From Aselliscus stoliczkanus (lineage: Eukaryota > Chordata > Mammalia > Chiroptera > Hipposideridae), in the NCBI GenBank assembly GCA_033961575.1, contig CM066737.1, positions 99,228,709 through 99,292,708 on the forward strand: 64,000 nucleotides of DNA, written 5' to 3'. This document shows, piece by piece, positions 53,299-64,000 of this stretch. The notes below the pieces were generated by a model. The model was not told the origin of the DNA and searched no databases. It worked only from the letters and a program-made list of their open reading frames with translations. Made by a program: the position numbers and the translations under genes. The stretch's first letter is position 1. Each line of letters begins with the position of its first letter.

Positions 53299-54141
53299 AA
53301 GCTCCCTCCCTAGACCCCTATCCAGCTGCAACCAGTTTCTCTTCTCTTCCAGCTAGACTGTTAGAAAGAGGTAAAAATTGGCTTTCTCAGTCTCCTTACC
53401 TTCCACAGAAGCCAAGTGGTTGCATTTTCCTTCCTTTTGTTAGATCTCCAGCTTTTTGCCATGAAAGTCTCCTTTCTTGAAACATCCTTCTTTAGTTTCT
53501 GAGACTCTATGCCCCAGGCTTTCCTCCTAACTCAGAGGATGTAGCTACTAGTCTCTCGGGCTAGTTCATCTTCTCTGAAAGGTTGGTGTTTCTGTCGGCT
53601 TCATATTTTGCGTGTGTAATATACTGGCTCTGGAATAATTTAGAGAGCATTGAGGCTATCTGGTGCATGAAGGTTTGTGAGAATTGCCCTATGAAACCAT
53701 CTGGGTCGGATGCTTTTTCATGGGATAAATTGTTATTTCCTTAATAATTTTCTCTATTTCTTCTATGGAAAATGGGTTATTTAAGCTTTCTTCTAACTCA
53801 AATGGGGTCAGTGTTAATAATCTGTATTTTTCTAACAAATTATCCGTTTCATCTGGATTTTCAAATTTATTATTAGATAAGAGAGTCACAAAGTAATCTC
53901 TTGTGATTTAAATTTTTTCCTTCTATTTCAATGGTTATTTCCCCTTTGTAGTTTCTTATTTTGTATATTTGTGCTTTCTCTTTTTTCTTAATCAAGTTGT
54001 ATAATAGTTTATTTTAATTTTTTCAAAAATGACAATTTTGAATAATTTCTTAGATCTAGTTTTTTATTCTCTTCCTCCTTTTCTTTATTTATCTTTATTA
54101 TTTCCTTGTGCTTTCTTGTGGTTTACCTTGCTATTTTTCAG

Positions 54142-54240
54142 GCTTTTTTTTTTTTTTTTAAAGCAGTGTCACTGGCCCTCATAAGTGGGACCCGAACCGG
54201 GCCGCTGGCTTGCCCAACCACTGCGCCACTTGGCCGGCCC
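54142..54240 (-). mobile_element. tRNA-derived SINE (short form), nested in LINE-1
   Basis: Minus-strand copy with a small internal deletion near 54205. Duplications ctatttttcaggctttttt and ctatttttcaggttttttt. Confidence 0.92.
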
Positions 54241-54480
54241 TATTTTTCAGGTTTTTTTTACCATGAAAATGAATTTATTTTTATTCTTTAATTTTTATTG
54301 ATAAACGTATTTAGTGCAGAGAATATTCCTTTGATCACTGCTTTAAATGCAGCGCATGAAATCTAATATGTAGTGCTTTCATTGTCATTATTTCTTTAAA
54401 AATCTTTAATTTTATTTATGGAATACCAGGAGTAGTTCAATAGGTTTTAAAATTTCTAGGTGGATGGGCCTTTCCATTTT

Positions 54481-54921
54481 TTTTTTTTTTTTTAAAGATT
54501 TTATTGGGGAATTGGCGGAGGGGAACAGCGTTGGGGAATCGGGGAAGGGGAACAGACAAGTTGCTGTCTTTTTGTTCTTCAGTTTAGTTGCGGAGGATGT
54601 TGCTTCACTGTTGGTATCGTCATTGCGCTCTTCCCGGAGGAGGCAGATCGGTCGCCGGCCTCTGGATGTCGCTCACCGCGGCTATTGGCAGCTCACGCTG
54701 GCTGCCAGCCGCTCACGCTGGCTGCGGGCCACTCACTGTAGCCTATGGCAGCCCACTGCAGCAGGGGCTGCAGCCCACACCATCACCGGGGCTCGCACAG
54801 CCCAGCTCCAGGTGGAGCTGTTGTTAGCTGTAGAGGGCAGTGTCACTGGCCCTCATGTGGGATCCGAGCCGGGGCCGCTGGCATCCCAAAACCAGCGCTT
54901 AACCAATGCGCCACTCGGCCG
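54481..54921 (-). mobile_element. Composite (long-form) SINE, nested in LINE-1
   Basis: Full long form in reverse (poly-T, aaagattttattggggaatt, the cagcccagctccaggtggag body, tRNA-like head). Perfect duplications tgggcctttccatttt lie at 54465-54480 and 54922-54937. Confidence 0.95.
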
Positions 54922-55700
54922 TGGGCCTTTCCATTTTTTGTTTTTGTTAGTGAATTCTGGTTTTATTGCATTATGATTAGAGAATATTGTTCATAATGTT
55001 TGTATTTTATGGAAGTTACTGATGTTTTCTTTGTGACATAATATGTGATTATTTTTGGTGAATGCAGTGTATGTACTTGAGAAGAATTTTTTTTTCTAGT
55101 ATCAGAGTATAAAGTTTGAGAAATTCCCTTAAGATTTACCCTACTGATTATGCTGTTTAAACCTTCTATCGCCTTATTTTTGGTTTACCTATTCTAATAT
55201 ACCACTGAGAGTGCTATATTAAAGTCTCCTATTATTAGTGTGTTTCTACCTCTCCTTGCATCTCTTATTGTTTTTTATTCATAAAGGTGGTTGCTATGTT
55301 ATATTCATGTGAATATATTTTTGTTTGTTCTATCTCCATCATGGATTGTGGCTTTTAGCATTAAAAAGTATCTTTCTTTGTATGAATGCTTAGAGGCTTG
55401 AATTCTACCTTGCCTTATCTCAGGATTGCCACCCCTACTCTCTTTTTGTTCCCATTTGCTTGGTATGCTTTGGTCATATTTTCATTTTAGCCTTTCAGAA
55501 TCGCTTTGTTTTAACTGTTTTGTATAACTCCTTGAGTTTTATTTGGTGATTCAAATTGAATCTGTTTATTTCAATAGTGAGTTAAGCCCATTCACATTTC
55601 TTGCTAGGACTGATAACTGTATAATAATATTTTATATTTTGTTGTATTTGCCGTTTCTTTTGCTATGAGGTGTGTTGTTTGCTCTTTAATTTAAAACAAT

Positions 55701-56060
55701 TGGGGTATTTAGGAAGGTTTGTGTTTTTGTTAACCTTTTGAAATGTCCTTACTCTTCTTTTCATTTATTTAAACTTTGTGCATAAGATATACGTTGTTCC
55801 ATGAAATCAAAGTTAGGATAATGATAGGCAACAGTGGGGTTCTAGCTGCTGCTTACTGCAAAACTGGCAATCACACCTAGCCCCTGTGGCCACGAGAATA
55901 ATCCATGCTCTGGTTTTCTTTGATCTGCAATCGCCCTCTTGCTCTGTGGGCTCTGACTTGGTCTGGGTCTGTGCTGGGAGTGTGGCTTAGTTGCAAAGGC
56001 TTTCCTGGGGAATTCTTTGTATTTTTAAATACTGAGTTCACTGTATGGAATCTCTCTGTC
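55701..56060. other. Intron, no feature seen
   Basis: Between two LINE-1 blocks. No gene or named repeat. Confidence 0.4.
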
Positions 56061-57780
56061 AGTTGATTTTTTTTTTTTGGTGGGGGAAGGGTATCAGCTT
56101 TACTGAGATACAGTCTACATATCACACAGTTCACCAATTTAAAAGTGTACAGTTCAGTGTTTTTTTAGTATATTCACAGAGCTATGCAGCTGTCATTACA
56201 GTCTAATTTTAGAGCACATTCATCACCCCAGAAAGAAACCCCTGTGTTCCCCCATCCCCCAAGCAACCACTAATCTACTTGCTGTATCTATGGATTTGCC
56301 TGTTCTGGACCTTTCATATAAGTGGAATCATACAATATATAGTCTTTTGTGACTGTCTTCTTTCCCTTAGCATAATGATTTCAAGGTTCATCCCTGTTTA
56401 ACTACGTGTCAGAGCTTCATTCCTTTTTATGGCCAAATAATATTCCATTGTGTGGGTATACCACATTTTGTTATTCATTCATCTCTCAATGGACATTTGG
56501 GTTGTTTATACTTTTTGGCTATTATGCATAATGCTGCTATGAATATTTGTGTACAAGTTTTCATGTGGACATATATTTCTCTTGGGTATATATATACCTA
56601 GGAGTGGAATTGCTGGGTCATAGGGTAACTCTATTTTTAATTTTTTAAGGAACTGCTAGACTGTTTTTCAAAGTGGCTATATCATTTTACATTCCTGCCA
56701 GCAATATGAGGGTTCCATTATCTCTACATCTTTTCAGTACTTGTTATTATCTTTGAATAGAGCCATCCTGGTTGGTATGAAGTGATTGATAGCTCATTAT
56801 GATTTTGATTTTCATTTCCCTAATGATTGGTGATGTTAAACATCTTTTCATGTGCTTATTGGGCATTTGTATATCTTCTTTTTTTTTTTTTTTTTAAGAT
56901 TTTATTGGGGAATTGGCAGAGGGGAACAGCGTTGGGGAATCGGGGAAGGGGAACAGACAAGTTGCTGTCTTTTTTCTTGTTCTTCAGTTTAGTTGCGGAG
57001 GATGTTGCTTCACTGTTGGTATCATCATTGCGCTCTTCCCGGATGAGGCAGATCGGTCGCTGGCCTCTGGATGTCGCTCATCGCGGCTATTGGCAGCTCA
57101 CTCTTGGCTGCCAGCCGCTCACGCTGGCTGCGGGCCACTCACTGTAGCCTATATGGCAGCCCACTGCAGCAGGGGCTGCAGCCCACACCATCACCGGGGC
57201 TCGCACAGCCCAGCTCCAGGTGGAGCTGTTGTTAGCTGTAGAGGGCAGTGTCACTGGCCCTCATGTGGGATCCGAACCGGGGCCGCTGGCATCCCAAAAC
57301 CAGCGCTTAACCAATGCGCCACTTGGCCGGCCCTGTATATCTTCTTTGAAGAAATGTCTATTCAGCTGCTTTGCCCATTTTTAATTGGATTATTTGTCTT
57401 TTATTGCTGAATTGTAAGAGTTTTTTATATATGTTCTAGATACACTCCCCTATCACATAGGATTTGCACAAAATTTTTTTCCATTCTGTGGATTGTCTTT
57501 TCACTTTCTTGATAGCATGTTTTACAGTGTAAACATTTTTATTTTTGATGATACCCAGATTATCTATTTTTTATTGTTTTTGATGTCATATCTAAGAAAC
57601 CACTGCCTGACCCAAGGTCACAAAAATGATTTATCCTTCTGTATTCCTCTAAGTTTCATAGTTTTTAGCTCTTACATTTAGGCTTTTGATCCATTTTGAA
57701 GTTAATTTTTGTAAATAGCGTGAGGTGAGGTTTAACTTTATTCTTTTGCTTGAGGATAGTTGGTTGTCCCAGAACTATGT
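56061..57780 (-). mobile_element. LINE-1 3' region, minus strand, interrupted by a composite SINE
   Basis: tatcagctttactgagatac, aagcaaccactaatctactt, ggatttgcctgttctggacc, and after the SINE ttttcactttcttgatagca and taagaaaccactgcctgacc, all in the known order of the L1 3' UTR and its flank in reverse. The block at 57780-59140 may be a further diverged part. Confidence 0.8.
56881..57333 (-). mobile_element. Composite (long-form) SINE, nested in LINE-1
   Basis: Nearly identical to the copy at 54481. Perfect duplications tgtatatcttctt at 56868-56880 and 57334-57346. Confidence 0.96.
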
Positions 57781-60307
57781 ATGGATTTGTTTAACCTCTT
57801 AATATCTGATTTATCAGGTTTCCCTGCTCAGTGTGCTTTAAATCCAGCAATTGCCTACACGACATTGAGCTTTTACTATTATTTTCTTTTCCTGTCTCTC
57901 CTTCCATGTTTTAGTTGCAACGTTTCCACTCTGTTACAGTATGCAGCAGTTTTACATTAGTCTTCCACCTTCGTCTTTTTAAAAATGTCTTTTATCTACA
58001 TTTACATATTTTAAAGTGCTCACTTTTAAAAGTCTTTTAAAAGGCTTTAAAAAGTCAACTTGGCTGACTTTTTCTTAATTTTGATTTGGTTGGGTGAAGC
58101 TCATCTTCTAGTAGATTCCTCAGAAAAGGCTAGAAAGTGCAGAAATTCCTTATGTTTTTGTATGTTGAAAACTTTTTCTGTAGCCTTGATATTTGAGGGG
58201 CAACTTGGCTGATATAAAATCTTTGGTTCACACTTAACTTTCATTGATTTTATTTTTTAAAATTTAAATGCTGATCCATTGTATTGCATTCTATGTTGAT
58301 TTTGAAATCTCTGATGGTAGTCTAATTATTTTGGATTTGTAAGTTATTCCTTTTACCTAGAGATCTGGAGAAATTTACCTTTATCTTTAAAATCAAATAG
58401 TTTTTACTAGGCTGTGTTTCAGAGTTGATTGTTTTAGGTTAATTTTCCCAAGTATCTGGTGAGCCCTTCAGTGTATAGGTAGTAGAGTCAGGACTTTTTC
58501 CATTTCTGAAAAGTTTTCTTGAGTTATAGTTTCAAATATTGATCAGTTTTATTGTTGGTTTTTGTCCTCAGGCATAACATGAGCGTTATTCCTTCTTTAC
58601 CTGTCTCCTGCTTCCACTACTTACTCTCTTGTCATTCTCCCCTCCCCCAGTCATTTTTATTTTTCTTGGTTGTTTTCCTGACTTTCTTCACTGTCCCTTA
58701 TTAAATTTTCATTTGAGTTTATTTTCTCTTGGGCAACTTGTTATTTATTCTTCACTTCTGAGATAATTTAGTCTTTTTCTTCCTTTTTTTTCTTAGTTCA
58801 ATTCCCCGTTTTCTGTCGTTTCACTCTGATTTTTGGTTTACTTATGTTCTTAGTTTTTAAATTTTTGATTCAAGGTGAAGTTTTTTTTTAATATCCTTAA
58901 ATGTTTGGAATACAAACTAAGAGTTTTCTTCCGCTTCATGGTTTTTTGGGGAGGAATTTTCCTCACTTGAGAAATTCTTTTTCCATTTTCTTAACAAACA
59001 CAACAGGCATATCAGAGTTTAAAATTTTTGCAAATCTCACAAGTATGAAATGGTATCTTATTGTTTTAATTTTATCTTCCTGATTTGGTAGGGTTCAGTA
59101 TCTTTTCCTATGTTTACTGGAATTTTATGTTTCCTCTTTGTTGAAAAGTTAAAGGCTGTGGCTACCATTTACTGAGGCCGGACAGCCGTAGGAGGAGCGG
59201 ATTTTGAGGAAGGTCAGGAGTTTGCTCTTAAACATCTTTGCAGCATCTAGCAGGCTGTTGGATATGTAAGACTGCATGTAGTACAGGGGATGGGTGAGGG
59301 CTGGAGATATAACTTGGGGGCTTGTTGGTTTATGGAGAGTATTTAAAGCCATGATTCTGAATGAGAGTGTAGATTGGGGAGAGAGCATGGACAATGAGAA
59401 ATCGAAAGACTGAAGTCACTATTTTGAGGAAGACGGGGTTCTCTATTTAGGGGTCAGAGTGGTGAGGGGCCCAGATGAGGAGAAGCCAGCAAAGGAGACA
59501 GAAGGAATTTTTACAGGCAGGAGGAAAACCAGGAAAGTGTAGCACTTCGGAATCCAAGTGAAAAAATGGTTCTGAGGGGAAGGCGTAATTGACTCTCTCG
59601 TAGGTCTAGGGGGAGGAGGAGACATAGCCATTGGATTTAGCAACGCAGATTTCATTAGTGATCTTGACTAGAGCAGTTTGGTGCATTGATGGAGTGGCAA
59701 GCCTTATTAGTGGGGGGCCAAGCAAGAATGGGAGAGAAAGAATCAGAGAGAATGACTGGTTTACAGGCAGCCCTTTGAGGAATTTGGTTGTAAAAGGAGA
59801 GCTAAGGTGGTAGCGCCAGGGGCTGTGGGTACAGAGAGCTGGGAGAATTGCAGGTGACAGGAAGGACCTGATGGAGAGGGGCAAGCCGACTTCTGGGAAC
59901 AAAAGACTTGCTGGACTTGGGTCTTTCAGCTGCCTGAGGGATATGTCCAGTGCTGTCCAGGTAGGGGTGGCCTTACATCAATGCCCTCTTGAGCATCCTC
60001 CTGGGAGTGGATGCCCCTGTTATCCAGGCATCTTTCTTTGTTCAAGGGCAGGCGGGTTCATTCACTGCCCCTGGCCCCGTACAGTTCACTCTGGAGTGGC
60101 AGTATAAACGAATTTACCTTCTGGTATTGACATCTCCTTCTCACCAGCCCAAAAACCCTGCTGCTGTTTCAGTTTCTCCTCTCCCCTTCTCTTTTCTCTC
60201 CCCCTCTCGCCCTCTTTCTCCCTCTGTCCTTCCTCCCCCCCAACAAAGCTGGTTCCTTTGAATAACTTTGCTGGTCATAAATAAGTTTAAATTAGGGATC
60301 AGCACAC
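57781..60307. other. Intron, diverged LINE-like then featureless
   Basis: 57780-59140 is AT-rich and LINE-like (gggcaacttggctgatataa and ggttcacactta), probably minus strand. 59150-60300 has mixed composition with no gene or element that I can name. Confidence 0.4.
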
Positions 60308-61700
60308 TTTTTTTTAAAGATTTTATTGGGGAATTGTGGGAGGGGAACAGCGTTGGGGAACCGGGAAAGGGGAACAGACAAGTTGCTGTTCTTTTGTTTT
60401 TCAGTCTAGTTGTGGAGGACATTGCTTCACTGGTCCATGTTGCTATTGTCATTGCGCTCTTCTCGGGAGAAGAGATCGGGCACCGGCCTCTGGACGGCCG
60501 TTCACAGTGGCTCTTGGCAGCTCACACTGGCTGCCAGCCGCTCACTGTGGCCTATGGCAGCCCATTGCAGCAGGGGCTGCAGCTATGCCGTCCTGGGGAC
60601 TCACAGCCCAGCTCCAGGTGGAACTGTTGTTCACCATCTTAGCTGTAGAGGGCTGCGGGGAGCCTCCTCCGCAAGGACCAGGGGTTCCCTCGGGTGGCAC
60701 GGCGTCAGCGAGGAGAAAGAAGGAGGGAGACACCGGAAAGAGGTTCACAGGAGCGTCACACACACCGTTTTATTAAAGCTTGGCCCCTTTTATAGGGGCT
60801 TCTGACCATTACCTCAATTGCAAGTTATGTTTCACACGATCAGGAAGTTTTTCTCTTAGAGCTTTTGCCTTTTTGTAATTGCACCTTTCCAGGGTACACC
60901 AGTTACCATGACTACCTTACAGGGCGTATACTTGAACTTAGTACCAAAAGGAGTCCCAAACTTTTCCTATCCTATGAAGAACTGCATATTATTGCAATAG
61001 AGGGGAACATCTGTTTCTCAGTCAAAGCTTCAGTTTTTGTTGCTACAGCAATGTACAAAGCAAAGAGTTAAAACAAAGTCTTAATTAAAATACCTCATGG
61101 TCAGTAAGCTGTCTCTTATCAGAACTCTCATGGCCGAGAGACCTTGGTCTCCTGGCCTCCAAGGAAACCTTTCACAGCTGCACAGGGAAGGACAAACGAT
61201 AGCACCAGTTTATCACAGACACTGTCTGTTTCTCACAGACAGGCTTTTTGGCCTATGTGGCCAAAGGCCTGCGCCTCAGTTTCCAAGGGGCTTGAGTCCC
61301 CAATATCTAATTCTGGGGTCCCAAAGGGGGCTGTAGCCTGCCTTGGGTTGTCTCCTCTTGTAGGAGATCGTGCCCATCATTGACTTACACAGCCAGCTCT
61401 CATTGGGACACCACAGGGACTTGCCATAAATGCAGTGAAAGTACTGTCTCCTATAGGATCTGATGTGGAGGAAAGGCACATGGGTTCATAGAGGCAGGAG
61501 ATATTACATGACCAACCATAAGGCAGCACCCCAGACATCCAGTGCTGAGCGTGGATCTTTATTTCAATGTGGCCTTGTCAGACACCGGGAGACTGTCGGC
61601 TCCCAACAGAGGGCAGTGTCACTGGCCCTCATGTGGGATCCAAACTGGGGCCGCTGGCGTCCCAAGCCAGCTCTTAACCACCACGCCACTTGACTGGCCC
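60308..61700 (-). mobile_element. Composite (long-form) SINE split by a solo LTR
   Basis: Left part 60308-60653 (poly-T, tttattggggaattgtggga, body to ctgtagagggc) and right part 61609-61700 (gagggcagtgtcactggccc to ccacttgactggccc) join into one long-form copy when the LTR is removed. Confidence 0.93.
60654..61608 (-). mobile_element. Solo LTR (955 bp), complete, with 6-bp target duplication
   Basis: Plus-strand ends tgcggggagcctcc and ggctcccaaca form inverted ends. The 6-bp duplication gagggc sits at 60648-60653 and 61609-61614. On the minus strand: TATA box ctataaaaggggcc, polyA ttaataaa, then U5. The partner of the truncated LTR at 35157 and of the diverged LTR at 15561. It is a recombined provirus remnant; no coding sequence is left. 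Confidence 0.95.
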
Positions 61701-61831
61701 AACCAGACTTTAAATGTAAAGGATCAGTAAATATTACCTAAGATAGTAAATATTTTAGGCTTTATGGGTTACATATAGTCTCTGTTCTTTTTTTTTTTTT
61801 TTTAACAATCCTTTAAAAATGTAAAAGCTGG

Positions 61832-61930
61832 GCCGGCCGAGTGGTGCGGTGGTTAAGCGCTGGCTTAGGAAGCCAGCGGCCCCGGTTCGGGTCCCACATA
61901 TGAGGGCCAGTGACACTGCCCTCAAAACAA
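61832..61930 (+). mobile_element. tRNA-derived SINE (short form)
   Basis: Plus-strand copy; duplications aaaaatgtaaaagct and aaaaaatgtaaacgct. Confidence 0.94.
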
Positions 61931-62160
61931 AAAATGTAAACGCTGTGCTTAGCTCAGACTCAAGGGTTTAAATTAACTCCCCTCCCTTATCCATTAAGTC
62001 CCTGAGCCAGTACTTCTCATTACTAGCTGATGTTCACTAAGCAATTGCAAACGACATTAACTTTTTTTAAAAACAGCTTTATGGAGACATAACTTACAGG
62101 TTTAAAGTGTGCAATTCAGTGGTTTTTAGTATGTTTGCTGAGGTGTTCAACCATCCCTGT
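61931..62160 (-). mobile_element. LINE-1 3' end fragment
   Basis: Wording ttttaaaaacagctttatgg, taacttacaggtttaaagtg and caattcagtggtttttagta fits L1M in reverse from about 62058. The 61931-62057 part has no clear element. Confidence 0.6.
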
Positions 62161-62162
62161 AT

Positions 62163-62375
62163 AAGGTGTGATCAAAAAATACGGTGAATGTTTAAATAAA
62201 AAATGTATTACAGTAAAAGACACATTGCCATTAATCTCCCTCAAAATATTCCCCTTCGCTTCGAACACACTTATCCCATTGTTCTTGCCACTTTCTGGAG
62301 CAGTTCTGGAAGTCCTCTTTCGTGGTCTTTAATTGCGTTGTTGTGGCTGCCTCCATGTCCTGAATAAAACCCCTT
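62163..62375 (-). mobile_element. C-terminal fragment of a second mariner family
   Basis: The left end carries a different inverted-repeat-like sequence, ggtgtgatcaaaaaatacgg. The minus strand reads a transposase C-terminus: DFQNCSRKWQEQWDKCVRSE then GEYFEGD and a stop, as in other mariners (W..CV.S.G.YFEGD). The other end and the catalytic part are absent. Confidence 0.8.
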
Positions 62376-63174
62376 CCAAACTGGTTATCCCCGTGTATAC
62401 TCAGCTGGCAGTATGTGAGAATCCCTGTCGTCGCACATCCTCACCAACACTCCAGAATATGAAACTTCATTCTTTTTTGGTCAATCTGATGGGTGTGGAA
62501 TAGTCATGATCTTATTTGTTTTTATTCAATTTTTAATGAGGTTGAATAGCTCAGATGTCCATAGGTCATTTTAGTTTTGTGTTCTGTAATATGCTGTTTG
62601 GAGTCTTTTGCCTATTGAAATAAATATAGTTATGTAAACAAATAATCACAATGTATTGTCACAATCACAGAATAAACCTAAAATTCTCAAGAAGAAAGAA
62701 ATTCGGGGGAAAAACTAAAGTCAAGGGAACAATCCGAAGGGAGAAGACCATCAGTCCTGAAAGAATAGGGGTTTGTCAGTTGGATTGAGGGAAGGCCATC
62801 TATGTGGTGGGAACAGCATCATCCGATCTGAGAAAAGCAAGTAGTGTGGCGTGGTAGACTAACAGGTGTGTAGAGGAAAAGACATACATATATAAGGACA
62901 TATATAAAAGACATGTATATAAGGCAAAGAGAAAGGTAGGAAGCGACTAGAAGTATGTATTTCAAATTTGTTTAGTTGTTTAGTGATTGTTGGGCATTTG
63001 GGTTATAATTTGGGTGCATTTTTGCTTTTCTATTATAAATAAAGCTGATATAGACATCTTAGCATACATAGCTAATTTTTTCTTTTAAATTATTTTAGAA
63101 TAAGTTTAAACTGAAATGATTAGATTAAAGGAAAGTAGGCAAGGTTAGTTTCATAATTTATTACATATTTGAAG
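62376..63174. other. LINE-1 remnant then featureless intron
   Basis: 62420-62610 reads like a minus-strand L1 3' UTR (caatctgatgggtgtggaat, gagtcttttgcctat). 62620-63174 shows no feature. Confidence 0.45.
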
Positions 63175-63588
63175 ATCACCCATCATTAGAGATATGTAAA
63201 TCAAAACCACAGTTGAGATACCACTTTACCCCCACTAAGATTGTTATAATCCAAAAGACAGACAATTGGTGAGGGTGCAGAAAAATCAGAGCCCTCATAT
63301 ATTGCTGGTAGGAATATATTGGATCGTTAGAAAAGTCATGATGCATTTTTGCACTGAAAAACATAGAAACATACATCATGACTTTTCCGAAGACCCAATA
63401 AAATGATGCAGCTGCTTAGAAAAATTTTTAAGTCTCTCAAAAAATAAAACAGCATTATCATGACTGCAATTCTGCTCCTAGGTATATAAGAGAAATAAAA
63501 ATATATGTCCCCACCAAAACTTGTACACAAACTTGTACACAAACGTTTATAGCAGCATTATGCATAATAATAAAAAATAGAAGCAACC
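63175..63588 (+). mobile_element. LINE-1 3' region fragment, plus strand, with MITE
   Basis: catcattagagatatgtaaa, gtgagggtgcagaaaaatca and, after the MITE, gcaattctgctcctaggtat and atagcagcattatgcataat keep the L1 order. Confidence 0.8.
63319..63398. mobile_element. Mariner-derived MITE (80 bp)
   Basis: Ends ttggatcgttagaaaagtca and the complement of ttgggtcttcggaaaagtca, with TA at 63317-63318 and 63399-63400. Same family as 4855-4932 and the mariner at 46092. Confidence 0.94.
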
Positions 63589-64000
63589 CGGGCTGGCCAA
63601 GTGGCACATTGGTTAAGAGCTGGCTTGGGATGCCAGCGGCCCTGGTTCAGATCCCACATATGAGGGCCAGTGACACTGTCCTCTACAACTAACAACAGCT
63701 CCACCTGGAGCTGGGCTGCGAGCCCCGGGGATGGTGTAGGCTGCAGTCCCTGCTGCAGTGAGCTGCCTGCCTTAGGCTACAGTGAGTGGACGTCAGCCAG
63801 CGTGAGCTGCCAAGAGCCGCGGTGAGCGACCATCCAGAGACCAGTGACCAATCTACCTCATCTGGGAAGAGCACAATGACGATACCAACATGGGCCAGTG
63901 AAGCAGTGTCCTCCTCAACTAGACTGAAGAACAAAAGGACAGCAACTTGTCTGTTCCCCTTCCCCGATTCCCCAACACTGTTCCTCCCCCCCAATTCCCC
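63589..64000 (+). mobile_element. Composite (long-form) SINE, cut by window end
   Basis: From gggctggccaagtggcacat through the ccacctggagctgggctgcg body to cagcaacttgtctgttcccc and ccccgattccccaacactgt. The 3' end lies outside. Confidence 0.94.

Larger units (their letters stand above)
53600..55700 (-). mobile_element. LINE-1 ORF2 remnant, minus strand, with two SINE insertions
   Basis: The minus strand at 53889-53689 has LTPFELEESLNNPFSIEEIE, close to L1 ORF2 protein sequence before the reverse transcriptase (LNxPI.xxEIExxIK). Plus-strand wording at 54950-55600 (agtatctttctttgtatg, attgccacccctactctctt, tggtatgctttggtcatatt) continues in the L1 order. It contains many stops and is inactive. 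Confidence 0.75.

Overview
The window is mammalian nuclear DNA: long AT-rich introns, GT-AG exons, several layers of LINE, SINE, LTR and DNA transposons, and one CpG island. The dominant young repeat is a tRNA-derived SINE (head ggccggccgagtggcgcggt, then ggttcgggtcccacatatg) in short and long forms. The long form ends in a tail reading cagcaacttgtctgttcccc then an AATAAAAT-type end, which resembles SINEs I recall from rhinolophoid (Yinpterochiroptera) bats. A young mariner and its MITEs fit a bat too. Order Chiroptera is therefore my best guess; family and species are not resolved.

Gene 1 (1-29486, plus its 3' UTR to about 32.6 kb, + strand) is the C-terminal two thirds of MAP7D2, a MAP7-family microtubule-binding and kinesin-1-regulating protein that is X-linked in placental mammals. 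Nine exons are visible. The first is cut by the window edge, all splice phases agree, and together they encode 459 intact residues. The coding sequence shows no disabling change.

Gene 2 is inferred at about 50.04-50.17 kb (+ strand): a CpG island with a GC-box, an ETS motif and a non-coding first exon ending in a consensus donor. Position and orientation just downstream of MAP7D2 match BCLAF3 (CXorf23) in human Xp22. No BCLAF3 coding exon was found in the window, so the first intron would run beyond 64 kb.

Repeats by region: 0-12 kb (intron) holds old LINE-1 pieces, a MITE, a MER20-like element, MIRs and short SINEs. 12.9-22.8 kb (intron) holds an LTR with perfect 6-bp target duplications and two nested SINEs, a composite SINE, and a 5'-truncated LINE-1 with 16-bp duplications beside a Z-DNA-prone tract. 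35.1-39.3 kb (intergenic) holds a broken, mosaic endogenous retrovirus on the minus strand with a 410-codon gag frame. 46.1-47.5 kb holds a nearly full-length but dead irritans-like mariner with a SINE inside. 53-58 kb is minus-strand LINE-1 with two composite SINEs. 60.3-61.7 kb is a composite SINE split by a solo LTR. 62.2 kb carries a fragment of a second mariner, 63.3 kb another MITE, and the window ends inside another composite SINE.

I found no evidence of a novel multi-gene system. The most informative features are the mariner master copy with its two MITEs, the two-form SINE family, the nested insertions that give relative ages, and a possible in-frame alternative acceptor in MAP7D2.
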